Under the pieces are notes generated by a model. The model was not told where the DNA came from, ran no database searches, and saw only the letters and a list, made by a program, of their open reading frames with translations. This document shows positions 16,401 through 23,627 of a stretch of 26,726 bases of DNA, piece after piece. Every line of letters starts with the position of its first letter. Position 1 is the stretch's first letter. The position numbers were made by a program, and so were the translations under genes. The stretch comes from a virus, in the IMG/VR virus record IMGVR_UViG_3300035698_007259, positions 1 to 26,726 of that record; one strand, written 5' to 3'.

Positions 16401-17341
16401 CCTTCCCCATTAGCATTAATAATTTTCATGAGTGGTCCACTGACATGTGGTATGGTGGTGCCATCAGCTATTAGAGGTTGAACTCCGCCGCTTGGCACAT
16501 CTTCCATGGGGATTGTTTCATGTAGTTTTACATTAATAAAATTGGAGATAACGGTGGGTGTTTCATACAGGGGAGCTGGAAGATTGACAATTATTTCGGA
16601 ATTGAAGGAGACACATGCGTCTTCCGTATCTTCGAATTCAGCATCATCTTCGTTCAATCCACCATTGATTGTTCGATATGGACCTTTATAGCTGGTGGAT
16701 AATTTGATCATTTTTCTACCATTGTAAATATAATCCATATTGGACGAATTTTCTTGGAATGGTAAACCGTACGCAGATCTTATATGGGATGGTGCGTAAC
16801 TGTATCCAAGAATATTTTGAGATTGGTTTCCATAATTAAATTTAAATAAGTTTTGATCTGTTACAGGGGATCCGAAATTATGAGCCATAATATTTCCATT
16901 TATATTTGCTTGGTGAATCATCATGGGTTGGTTGGGCGCATTGTAACAATTCACAGAATTTCCAATCATTTTTCTGAAATCACCGTCGCTGTTGGTGAAT
17001 CCATATGTCAAATTTGTAAACCCGACGTAGGGAAGCATACAGCCGTTGTATCCGTTGGCGCAGATATAATTTTGGAATTCAATTCCCATGACATTGTCAA
17101 TATTAGTATTTATATCTTGGTTATCAGATTTACCAGTTATTTCCACAGTGGACTGACTAGAAAACCCATCAACATTTACGGCGGCGTATTCGACATTGAC
17201 GACGTCGCCCACTTCTAAATTTAAAGACACTTGATTTGTCCAGGAGCTGTTCGAGACGTTTGTGTCTCTGTTGATGTTTGTGGTTGCTTCTCTGCTGTTT
17301 GCTCTGGCACAATTAATAATAAAAGGTTTTGGTAATTCCAT
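13439..17341 (-). CDS. Very large beta-rich virion protein (1300 aa)
   Basis: Longest gene in the window, taking one seventh of the genome. It is a Ser/Asn/Thr/Gly/Tyr-rich beta-protein without membrane helices, at the downstream end of the capsid block on the same strand. The N-terminus has SSWTNQVSLNLEVGDVVNVE then YAAVNVDGF (about 32-60). The C-terminal part has INSIKTEIRTNGKLAS then SVVIYKVNRNFVI (about 1245-1282). The 701-aa protein has the same two bookends. The C-terminal tail is polar and acidic. The middle is long and shows no repeats I could see by eye. A structural role, such as a spike, vertex complex or large minor capsid protein, is inferred from location and composition; no enzymatic motif was found. 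A Tlr6F-type PLV protein is an alternative label that needs a profile search. TATA-rich sequence directly precedes the ATG. Confidence 0.75.
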   Translation of the reverse strand: MELPKPFIINCARANSREATTNINRDTNVSNSSWTNQVSLNLEVGDVVNVEYAAVNVDGFSSQSTVEITGKSDNQDINTNIDNVMGIEFQNYICANGYNGCMLPYVGFTNLTYGFTNSDGDFRKMIGNSVNCYNAPNQPMMIHQANINGNIMAHNFGSPVTDQNLFKFNYGNQSQNILGYSYAPSHIRSAYGLPFQENSSNMDYIYNGRKMIKLSTSYKGPYRTINGGLNEDDAEFEDTEDACVSFNSEIIVNLPAPLYETPTVISNFINVKLHETIPMEDVPSGGVQPLIADGTTIPHVSGPLMKIINANGEGSGDPCWGQLCVADYDKWRAIHQMMRCSLSFDGASKFEQDDQAYICPRPVLIMSGRVMRQNWKHDTSSGTQLNELKGFYPRVSHNFQYTFVEAAGLTNNRVETATARYTILPKYFLIQTNITYSTENVARIKKWFDLKQRYNGTKSDLAEQNLDVENWSVQADLGSSRDGMNTDDHPQGVYGGGSAKYGNITRQVATGNFQNNSAEYSYGMPMDPFTIYPNRLSDLGRSYTTPRIDFPSIGYQQYSDLLADPVPSAYNWELRTIQTDVPHRFKDNINKNCSMSIFSKMLPDFQNKVRFNNYPDQKKSITDYTFEGVGECVIQDYNLRTDLSGDVGVYGSTVSQEYNALTGIYDIGLENETPTYWTCEYNSAHDGFYANRLVTSYKFFFKIQPGTGDQATYGGYDFYNWSTGSNSLVKQDRVFLYSLFNLNTKPGTPDLSQETYNDENGQSQTIDLSRNDQFIYVEEAHNAGDPYSIYCLQLTSTTDSPHGGLNVLRTHSTTNPHFRGDFYDYANDLEARKMVIQTDNTGPDNLGNPLQLQPPLSSFGYNPLDNFFPLLRYENAATCCSFLLYHDSGSFNSDGTSNIDPDYALPSLYTSLFWGLSPSFMDSPAMICLNTQKNDSTDAPVSAKLITNYINIGANDPTIIFDDSRSRTTLYNLHTQRQLGVDEVPGINIITPPVSGDPPNLVVENIGNPIIKFNDVSFTFMGFFEFENPITSQQAPFDNIAWGIPHRNVGRSTTTSGLNILGIYGQTPGDVASSLDQMTELTTDELFYNSLLYKLGFSLTDLIPKTGLAQNWHDTSVQKSNLVKDEYIKTKPLTTNAALSIADQPAMSLQDKLRNPAAVGLPTYKLGLPGQQVLNIDGSTSTQIIASHLPIKSDFPFYEIYTDLVNTDYFSKEVSMNVVATVPKYFVGGEWIYSQATSYQYAVTFPRNINSIKTEIRTNGKLASINDNSVVIYKVNRNFVIPDAQKIFQDLESQEPKDQS

Positions 17342-17440
17342 TATATTTATTATATCTATTTATTTTATTATATGCATATATTTTTTTATGAACTAGCATT
17401 TTATCAAAAAATAATATATATATTGTATATATATTCAACA

Positions 17441-17659
17441 ATGTTGAAAGAGAAATTATTGAGCCTAATTGTTGGAATGGATTCATTTTCCAAAGAAGAA
17501 ATAAAAACACAATTGAAAACTATTATTTTATTAAAAGAAATAGTGGACGACGAGGTCCACATGTTCAACAATACTCAAATAAAGGGAATTTGTTGCTTAC
17601 CCAGTATTTGTTTAAAAAACAAATGTGACGTAGATATTGATTCTACTGTGGAATTATGA
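17441..17659 (+). CDS. Hypothetical 72-aa Cys-containing protein
   Basis: I do not recognise this protein. The frame opens at 17372, but the first 23 codons are AT-driven hydrophobic sequence, so I choose the ATG at 17441, after the TATATATTGTATATATATTC element. The 72 residues form an amphipathic helical N-terminus (KEKLLSLIVGMDSFSKEEIK) followed by a cysteine group (GICCLPSICLKNKC, about 49-62) and an acidic end. It faces the EF-hand gene tail to tail, and the coding regions overlap by 17 nt. Both proteins have a Cys/Lys C-terminal patch, though on opposite strands. Confidence 0.5.
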   Translation: MLKEKLLSLIVGMDSFSKEEIKTQLKTIILLKEIVDDEVHMFNNTQIKGICCLPSICLKNKCDVDIDSTVEL

Positions 17660-17840
17660 TTTCTTTCTTTTTTTTTGGTAAACAGGGGCAAAAACAATTT
17701 TGCAATTCTTCCTGGCTAATTTTACCATCGTCATTTTTATCAATTAAATCTAGCAAGATAGATAGTAAAACTTGTGAACCTTTTTTTAATTTCACATCGT
17801 CAATTAATTCTGTCAAAATTGTCACGTCTTCTTTATTCAT
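17643..17840 (-). CDS. Single EF-hand calcium-binding small protein
   Basis: A 65-residue protein with one canonical EF-hand. The helix LLSILLDLI is followed by the loop DKNDDGKISQEE (34-45), with D34, N36, D38, K40 (backbone), S42 and E45 at positions X, Y, Z, -Y, -X and -Z and the conserved Gly and Ile at loop positions 6 and 8. The first 28 residues form another amphipathic helix that could be a degenerate partner hand. The C-terminus is CFCPCLPKKKK (49-59), three cysteines plus a lysine run, a pattern compatible with S-acylation at a membrane. It lies between the 834-aa capsid gene and the 1300-aa gene on the same strand. The ATG is inside the hairpin that follows the 834-aa gene. Ca2+ binding is strongly predicted; the role (capsid stability, entry or host signalling) is unknown. 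Confidence 0.8.
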   Translation of the reverse strand: MNKEDVTILTELIDDVKLKKGSQVLLSILLDLIDKNDDGKISQEELQNCFCPCLPKKKKEIIIPQ

Positions 17841-17868
17841 ATAATATTCTATATATTTTATGAATAAA
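17832..17868 (-). terminator. 3'-end hairpin of the 834-aa capsid gene, containing the EF-hand ATG
   Basis: Perfect 10-bp stem TTTATTCATA / TATGAATAAA with a 17-nt loop, 8 nt after the 834-aa stop. One arm includes the EF-hand start codon. Confidence 0.55.
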
Positions 17869-17876
17869 TTAATTAT

Positions 17877-20381
17877 TTAATTAGATCCGCTTGTCACAGT
17901 TACTTTACCATTCAACAGTTGGAAGACTCTCTCCACACAAGCATATGTATTTAAATCAGAATTACCCTGGAAACTCGGGTCTTTGGTAGCAGAAAAATCG
18001 TAGTTGATTTCCACTGCTTGAGCACCGATTCTGGCACCATTGCCCACGAAATTTTGCCCATTAACTTTTCTTAAGTTAACGCCCATATAGAAGCCATTTC
18101 CTCTCAACCAAGATTGGGAAATTCCACCAAAATGTACGTTTGCCATTGCCGCTTTTCTGTCATTTAATTCATATTGAGAAGTTGCTTTAGTAATATCGTC
18201 CAACAGACTGAAACCTGGTTGCTGAGAATTGGCAGTTAATGATTCATTGTCTCTCTGTTTTGCGGAGGAATCGCCGTTATACATACCGTGAGGAAGGTAA
18301 AATGGTTTCCCGAACACTTCACTTAACTCCACGAAGAAGTGAGGAGAAAAATCAATCGGTGATGGAAATCGCGGTACTGAATTTAAAACGATTTGTAATT
18401 CAGAACCATCTGTTGCCAGGGAGGATCTGGAGCCGTAGTCCATCAACAATGGATTTTTCTTTGGTAATCCTTGGAATGGGAAATCTGGATCAGTTTGAGT
18501 ACCAGTGACATAATTTTGCATTAATAAAGATCTAACCACTTGGTTGGACAAACCGATCAATCTGGTTGCTTTTATTTTATTAATTAAACCATAACCAGCC
18601 ACCGCGGACGAAGTTGCGATCGAAGACTGGATATTCGCATATTCGGAATAAACTTTAACTAAACCATTATTAGAGGACATTTGAGCGAAATCGGATTCAG
18701 CCTTACCAGACTCATAGTATATTAAATCTGTCGCCATTCTAACTTTGGAATTGACAATGTTAATTTTACCGCCAGTAGTAATTCTGTCATAACCAAATAA
18801 ACCGGATGGTCCTATTCCTATATCAACTCCTATATGATCTGGTTCAGCAGTAAACCCTCCAGTTATATTACATTTTATGGTATTGTCTACCGCACCTTCG
18901 ATGGAAATTGGATAAGCATCTCCCCAATCACCCGAAATTACATTAATAACGGTTGGTAAATTAGCATCAACCTTTAACACATATGCTTGTTTTGACGCAT
19001 CACCATCCACTTGAATTAACAAACCAACCGTAAAAACACCCGTCAAAGTATCACATGTCAGAGGAGCTCCTACAACTTCATTAGAAACCAAAACTCTAGC
19101 ATCCCTGGCAGCAGCATTATTTCCGATTTTTTGATATATTTCAAATTCTTGGGTACGATCTGGTGTAAAAAAAAATCTATCTGCCTGATTGTAATCAAGA
19201 CCAATAGTTGCGATGGCAGTCCCCGTAACAGTAATTGTACATTCGGCGCTACAGTCTGGATTGGTTGTGTTCACAATTGTAGCTGATCCATCCGCATAAT
19301 TAGAACCAGGTGTTTTTACAGTGAAATTTGTATCTTTGGCAGCAAATAATAATTTACTAGCAGCTTGTAAAACAAGGTCTGTACCTCCTGCTGGAGCTGG
19401 GAAAGTTAATAGATCACCAGCCGCATATCCAGCTCCACAATCAACAACTGAAATATTTACTGGAACTCTTCCAACAATATCGTATTTGATTTTCATCAAA
19501 ATTTCGTCACCCAATTGGTTAGGTCTTTGATGTACATTTACTTGGTCAACTCCTGCCACACCAAAATTAGCTCCAGCTGTCTGAATAGCAACAGCGATAA
19601 CTCCTGTATGGTCTCCACTCTGCTCGGAAGGAAGAATAATCGCTCTTTGGTTGTTTTCCCAACCAGAGTTATCTGTGAACACCAATTCTACTGAAACCTC
19701 GTCGTCTGGGTTGATTAATTGAAGTGGAAGCTGGAGGTTAGCATCACCGAAATAACCTGGAAACAATTGAGATAATTCTATTACGTATTCAGGCGTTCCC
19801 GCTTCTGTCGCAGTGTCGTTGTAAAATGTTTTGAGTTTGTAGGATTCTGGTGTTTGCGTATTTACAATTTTTCCTAATGCGTTCTTTTTCATTGGAATTT
19901 TTGAGACTTCTTGATTATAACCATCGTTACCGACTAGACGATATTGACCAGGAAGAACCTCCGGGTTTAAGTAGTCCATCTTACCACCCGAACATGTTTC
20001 GAACGAGGATGCAGTTCCATGTAACATACAGTCGACGTTCTCACGTTTTTCCAAATGGTTCAATAATTGTTTCATAACCATGAACTTATTTGCTTGATCC
20101 ATCTGGGCAACAACAATATCGCCCACCCGCAAAGTGGCTTGAGACACCAATGACAAACAACCAGCCAGAGGACAGAATTGGAATCCGGAATCAGCACATG
20201 TGGTGGGTAAAATGATACGGCTATCACCCGAAAGGTAACCCCTATGAGGCAACACAAATTGGCAGGAACCGCCTGACCCAGTGGAGGAATCGTCGTTACA
20301 AAATCTGGGCTGAATAATAATTGTTTCAATTCGTTGTTGAAGAATTTCAGGATTGACTTGAATTTGAAGTGGATTTGACAT
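17877..20381 (-). CDS. Double-jelly-roll capsid protein with large insertion (834 aa)
   Basis: Probable capsid protein of the double-jelly-roll (DJR) lineage. The N-terminal part shows the strand/turn signature of PLV and Polinton capsid proteins: CLSLVSQATLRVGDIVVAQM then ANKFMVMKQLLNHLEKRENV (about 75-116), like the S-L-F-x-x-V-x-V-x-L-x-G region before the Y-x-A-x-L-x-x-L helix. IELSQLFPGYF and INPDDEVSVELVFTD (201-237) match the end of the first jelly roll. The second barrel resumes at KINIVNSKVRMATDLIYYES (539-558) and ends with VEINYDF...TYACVERVFQLLNGKVTVTSG. Between them, at about 240-535, is an extra 300-residue beta-rich insertion with repeated G-x-x-Y-x-x-G motifs (GAGYAAGD 316-323, GSNYADG 359-365), like phage decoration domains. 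It is the longest of three paralogous capsid genes in a row. TATTTATAGA directly precedes the ATG. Whether this or the 547-aa protein is the major hexon is uncertain. Confidence 0.8.
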   Translation of the reverse strand: MSNPLQIQVNPEILQQRIETIIIQPRFCNDDSSTGSGGSCQFVLPHRGYLSGDSRIILPTTCADSGFQFCPLAGCLSLVSQATLRVGDIVVAQMDQANKFMVMKQLLNHLEKRENVDCMLHGTASSFETCSGGKMDYLNPEVLPGQYRLVGNDGYNQEVSKIPMKKNALGKIVNTQTPESYKLKTFYNDTATEAGTPEYVIELSQLFPGYFGDANLQLPLQLINPDDEVSVELVFTDNSGWENNQRAIILPSEQSGDHTGVIAVAIQTAGANFGVAGVDQVNVHQRPNQLGDEILMKIKYDIVGRVPVNISVVDCGAGYAAGDLLTFPAPAGGTDLVLQAASKLLFAAKDTNFTVKTPGSNYADGSATIVNTTNPDCSAECTITVTGTAIATIGLDYNQADRFFFTPDRTQEFEIYQKIGNNAAARDARVLVSNEVVGAPLTCDTLTGVFTVGLLIQVDGDASKQAYVLKVDANLPTVINVISGDWGDAYPISIEGAVDNTIKCNITGGFTAEPDHIGVDIGIGPSGLFGYDRITTGGKINIVNSKVRMATDLIYYESGKAESDFAQMSSNNGLVKVYSEYANIQSSIATSSAVAGYGLINKIKATRLIGLSNQVVRSLLMQNYVTGTQTDPDFPFQGLPKKNPLLMDYGSRSSLATDGSELQIVLNSVPRFPSPIDFSPHFFVELSEVFGKPFYLPHGMYNGDSSAKQRDNESLTANSQQPGFSLLDDITKATSQYELNDRKAAMANVHFGGISQSWLRGNGFYMGVNLRKVNGQNFVGNGARIGAQAVEINYDFSATKDPSFQGNSDLNTYACVERVFQLLNGKVTVTSGSN

Positions 20382-20397
20382 TCTATAAATATCATGA

Positions 20398-20432
20398 AGA
20401 TTTAAAAAAAATTAATTTAATTTTTTAAATCT
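20398..20432 (-). terminator. 3'-end hairpin of the 467-aa capsid gene
   Basis: Perfect 12-bp stem AGATTTAAAAAA / TTTTTTAAATCT with an 11-nt loop, 29 nt after the 467-aa stop and 16 nt before the 834-aa ATG. Confidence 0.65.
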
Positions 20433-20461
20433 ATATGTTTTTAAATTTGTTTTTTTATTTT

Positions 20462-21865
20462 TTAATTGGAAGCAACAATTTGTCCTTGAGCGTTGCCCAT
20501 GACCAATGTGGAAGCCAAGACGAAAACATTTGAATTGTTAACCGTAATATCCAACTCAGATTTTAATGCATAATTGTAACTTGCTTGTGTGTAATTTTGT
20601 GATTCGCCAATATTTAAACTATCTAATTTCAAACCAATACCATATACTGCCGCAGATTTCTCAGCGAAACCAGTTCTTGTCCACGCTCCGTTTTGAAGCC
20701 ATTGCCATTGATTTACCATACCCTGTCCAGCATGTTGCGGAGTGACCAAACAAGCTGGTGAAGCAGTAGGAGCATCTTCCACCATTAATGCCATGTTTTC
20801 AGTCCATGGAGAAATTGAGCAATTACGATTGCCCGCATAACTGAAAATCGAATTCAAGAATGTTCTACTTCTTAACGCCTGGTAACCTCCTGCTCTATTA
20901 ACCTCCTGGAAGTCCAGATCGTAATTGTATGGAAATCTGACAGCGCCTCTAGAAAAGGTGACAGATTTTAATTTTACTGGTGAATAATCAGCACCAGAAG
21001 CTTCCAAAAGTGGTGGTGTAGAGAATGTGTTATAATTGAAGTTTGTTCGCCATGTGGACGGAATAAAATTCTGATAAATTTGTGAACATCTACTGAGGTT
21101 TAGTGGGATATTGTGGTGGTCTCGTGAAGATCCAATAATATTGAGGTAGTTGTAGTAAGCCGAATAGGAAACCACGGAGTTTGCTGGACTAATTGGCTGG
21201 TCAAGGATAAGATACTTCCCAATAATGTAAATATCAGATAGCTGGTACGTGAATCGATCAGAGTTAAGTCCATACAGTACATCAGAAGTAGGGGCTAATT
21301 GAATCGAAATCTCTAAACCGCCATTCGACAAAAGTAGAGGATTTGGATTTTGTAAATAACCAGATTTTAATGATAACGCGAATGGAATATCACCAGCGCA
21401 AGACCGAGAAATACAAGCATTTGAGGGTTGACTGGCAAATGTTTGACCATACAACGAGCAAAGATCTTTATAGGAGGATGTCACAGGAATAATGGAACTT
21501 AATGTCCTATTGTAATGTGAGACATTTTCAAAAGAATTTCCTTTAAGATTCTTAATATTGAGTTGGTCTATGACGGACGAAACACTAACACGTCCATCGA
21601 TATAAGCGACATATTCTGTCTCCAATTGAGCTGCGGCGGATCCAGGTTGATCGAATGTGTTGGCTGGAGATTGGTTCAAATCGTTGTTTTTATTGAAAAT
21701 ACGTAATTTACCACATAATCTCAAAGATTTTGGATCTATAACCCGATTGAAATTTTGCTCCCATTGTACTTTAATAATTGGATTTCCACTGTCATAACTG
21801 TACGCATTATTTTGTGCCTTATTCACTGGAAAAATTTTAAACGGTACTTGATCTATAATATCCAT
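20462..21865 (-). CDS. Double-jelly-roll-like capsid protein (467 aa)
   Basis: Probable capsid protein, the shortest of three tandem paralogs. Landmarks occur in the same order as in the 547-aa protein: DPKSLRLCGKLRIF (44-57, compare NPKDTFLSFKMKM); SVSSVIDQLNIKNLKGNSFE then NVSHYNRTLSS (94-124, compare AYSAFRVVTIYDGSGQYSLE then QLPGYAQF); ALSLKSGYLQNPNPLLLSNG then GLEISIQL (163-190, compare LPIYNSGIL...NGLRIRINL); YQLSDIYIIGKYLI (compare FSITDAKIVVGYTI); and a C-terminal Y-x-x-x-x-x-L-D-I-T-V...V-F-V-L-A-S-T-L-V end. It has no large insertion, so it looks like the bare double barrel. A minor capsid/penton identity is a possible alternative, because PLV penton genes often sit next to the hexon gene, but the shared landmarks favour a DJR paralog. 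Confidence 0.75.
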   Translation of the reverse strand: MDIIDQVPFKIFPVNKAQNNAYSYDSGNPIIKVQWEQNFNRVIDPKSLRLCGKLRIFNKNNDLNQSPANTFDQPGSAAAQLETEYVAYIDGRVSVSSVIDQLNIKNLKGNSFENVSHYNRTLSSIIPVTSSYKDLCSLYGQTFASQPSNACISRSCAGDIPFALSLKSGYLQNPNPLLLSNGGLEISIQLAPTSDVLYGLNSDRFTYQLSDIYIIGKYLILDQPISPANSVVSYSAYYNYLNIIGSSRDHHNIPLNLSRCSQIYQNFIPSTWRTNFNYNTFSTPPLLEASGADYSPVKLKSVTFSRGAVRFPYNYDLDFQEVNRAGGYQALRSRTFLNSIFSYAGNRNCSISPWTENMALMVEDAPTASPACLVTPQHAGQGMVNQWQWLQNGAWTRTGFAEKSAAVYGIGLKLDSLNIGESQNYTQASYNYALKSELDITVNNSNVFVLASTLVMGNAQGQIVASN

Positions 21866-21876
21866 TGTTTTTTTAT

Positions 21877-21910
21877 AAATTAATAATATATTTTTTTTTA
21901 TTATTAGTTT
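21877..21910 (-). terminator. 3'-end hairpin of the 547-aa capsid gene
   Basis: 12-position stem AAATTAATAATA / TATTATTAGTTT (one G.U pair) with a 10-nt loop, mostly T. It lies 12 nt after the 547-aa stop. Confidence 0.65.
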
Positions 21911-21922
21911 ATTTTAAAATAT

Positions 21923-23566
21923 TTAATAAACAATTTCTATGCCACTGGGTAAAACGTTGAGCCGTCTCATACAAACTACATAATTCTCCATTAAAATAGA
22001 TCCAGTTTGGGAATAATTTATGTTTATTCTCACTTCCCCTTCTCTAGCCATATTGTATGAATAGCCTTTCATAGCAAGTCTGCGACCTATAAAAAAATGT
22101 TTGTAATTATTTTTTATATTGTTAACTGGAATTCCACCAGCCGATAAACTGTGCATTTGTTCTCGGAGAGCCACTCCACCCCAAGATTGTAAATTGTATC
22201 TTTGTAAATTTACACGTTTATCTGGTGTTAAAACGTTGTATAATACCATCTGGTAATCCTTTACTGTCTGGCGATCAGGTATAAACGAATCTTCCTTGAT
22301 TGAATTGCTACCCGCATCAAATGGAACACACAATATGCTCAAGGCTCTTGAATTTCTAGAATTCAAGTATAAAGAATTGTTCAATGAATTAGCAGAAATA
22401 TTTACTGGATAGGATTGATATGTTTTTATGTCAAGTACTAATCCCCCTCCCGATGAAATTTGCCCTAAAACATCTTCTACATATCCTTTTGGTGGAATTG
22501 TATAACCAACAACAATTTTAGCATCGGTAATTGAGAAAGATTCATCAGAGCTATTTGATAAATCTGCGTCGACACATACACGTCCACCAACCGCCAATTC
22601 AACATCTAAAGGTTGGTCTACAGTTAATTTAATTCGGAACTCACCCGCAGTAGTTCCATCTGATACAGATACACCAGTCAATATTCTTTTAGTGTCATTA
22701 TCCTGACCAAATATAGAAATCGTTTGACCGACCACAAAAACGTGAGAACAATCGACTCTATTTGCGGACAAACAACCTGATGTAGCATCCAAATTTTCAT
22801 TGAAATTTTTTAATTCGAATTGAGTCGCATTAACAGCGGCAGTGACAGCGCACTCGTATCCGGATCCAAGCGAATAACCTCCTCCCCCAAGTTCTGGGTA
22901 ATTTCCGTGACTTGTCAATGTATTTATTTTCAATTCTACACGGTCTTTAAGGTCGTCCGCAGAGGAGTATAACGGTACTGTCATCAAAGTACAAGCTGTA
23001 TCCGCATCATTTAAATTAATTCTAATTCTTAAACCATTTGTTGCGAGATTGGGAAATGATTGCGTTCTATTCGGACTCAAAATACCAGAATTATAGATGG
23101 GCAATAAACATTCAACTTCATTATATATAGATGATGATTCAATTTGATTTCCGTTCACGTATTGGTTGGCAATATTAGCTCGCATAATCAATGTGTTTGG
23201 TTTTCCTTCATGTAATTGCCGGAGGTTTTCCAGCGATTCATTCTGTGTATAGAATGATCTCGTGGCGTCGAATTGGGCGTAGCCTGGAAGTTGCTCTAAA
23301 CTATACTGACCACTACCATCATATATGGTAACAACTCTGAAAGCAGAGTACGCACCAGCACGCAATCCCCAGCATTTTTTTAATTTCCCAGTCATTTTCA
23401 TTTTAAATGACAAAAAAGTATCTTTTGGGTTCAAAATCGCTATACTTGGTGGAATATAGATTTCTATCTCATCAGATGGACCGTAGTTTGCTCCTCTTCT
23501 TTGGGAATACACTATGCTACTTTTCGTTATTATCTCAGGCTCGGCTGTTGAATTCAACTTATTCAT
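21923..23566 (-). CDS. Major capsid protein candidate, double jelly roll (547 aa)
   Basis: Best candidate for the major capsid protein by resemblance to PLV hexons. The landmarks are YGPSDEIEIYIPPSIAILNP (28-47); AGAYSAFRVVTIYDGSGQYS then LEQLPGYAQFDATRSFY (70-106); ECLLPIYNSGILS then NGLRIRINLNDAD (152-189), the typical LPL-x-x-SGIL...GLRI-x-I-x-L-x-DA end of the first barrel; and SITDAKIVVGYTIPPKGYV (345-363) at the start of the second barrel. The C-terminus is GEVRININYSQ...NYVVCMRRLNVLPSG. An insertion of about 130 residues (about 215-345, with GGGGYSLGSGYECAVT and FVVGQTISIFGQDNDTKRIL) lies between the barrels and may form a surface tower. A TATAGAATATAAAATC sequence precedes the ATG. 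It is the most upstream of the three capsid genes on its strand, with the 467-aa and 834-aa genes following. Confidence 0.85.
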   Translation of the reverse strand: MNKLNSTAEPEIITKSSIVYSQRRGANYGPSDEIEIYIPPSIAILNPKDTFLSFKMKMTGKLKKCWGLRAGAYSAFRVVTIYDGSGQYSLEQLPGYAQFDATRSFYTQNESLENLRQLHEGKPNTLIMRANIANQYVNGNQIESSSIYNEVECLLPIYNSGILSPNRTQSFPNLATNGLRIRINLNDADTACTLMTVPLYSSADDLKDRVELKINTLTSHGNYPELGGGGYSLGSGYECAVTAAVNATQFELKNFNENLDATSGCLSANRVDCSHVFVVGQTISIFGQDNDTKRILTGVSVSDGTTAGEFRIKLTVDQPLDVELAVGGRVCVDADLSNSSDESFSITDAKIVVGYTIPPKGYVEDVLGQISSGGGLVLDIKTYQSYPVNISANSLNNSLYLNSRNSRALSILCVPFDAGSNSIKEDSFIPDRQTVKDYQMVLYNVLTPDKRVNLQRYNLQSWGGVALREQMHSLSAGGIPVNNIKNNYKHFFIGRRLAMKGYSYNMAREGEVRININYSQTGSILMENYVVCMRRLNVLPSGIEIVY

Positions 23567-23587
23567 GATTTTATATTCTATAATTAT

Positions 23588-23627
23588 ATTTTAAAAATAA
23601 ATTTAGTTTTAAATTCATTTTTTAAAT
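23588..23627 (-). terminator. 3'-end hairpin overlapping the stop of the GIY-YIG gene
   Basis: 18-position stem with 16 pairs, ATTTTAAAAATAAATTTA against TAAATTCATTTTTTAAAT. The right arm contains the stop codon (23622-23624). Confidence 0.55.

Noticed and set aside
15843-17218. Plus-strand ORFs opposite the 1300-aa gene
   Set aside because: Shadows of a long, clearly coding minus-strand gene; no promoter element or recognisable product.
20072-20395. 107-codon minus-strand ORF overlapping the start of the 834-aa gene
   Set aside because: An alternative frame of the capsid gene with no own signals. The capsid frame carries conserved landmarks throughout.
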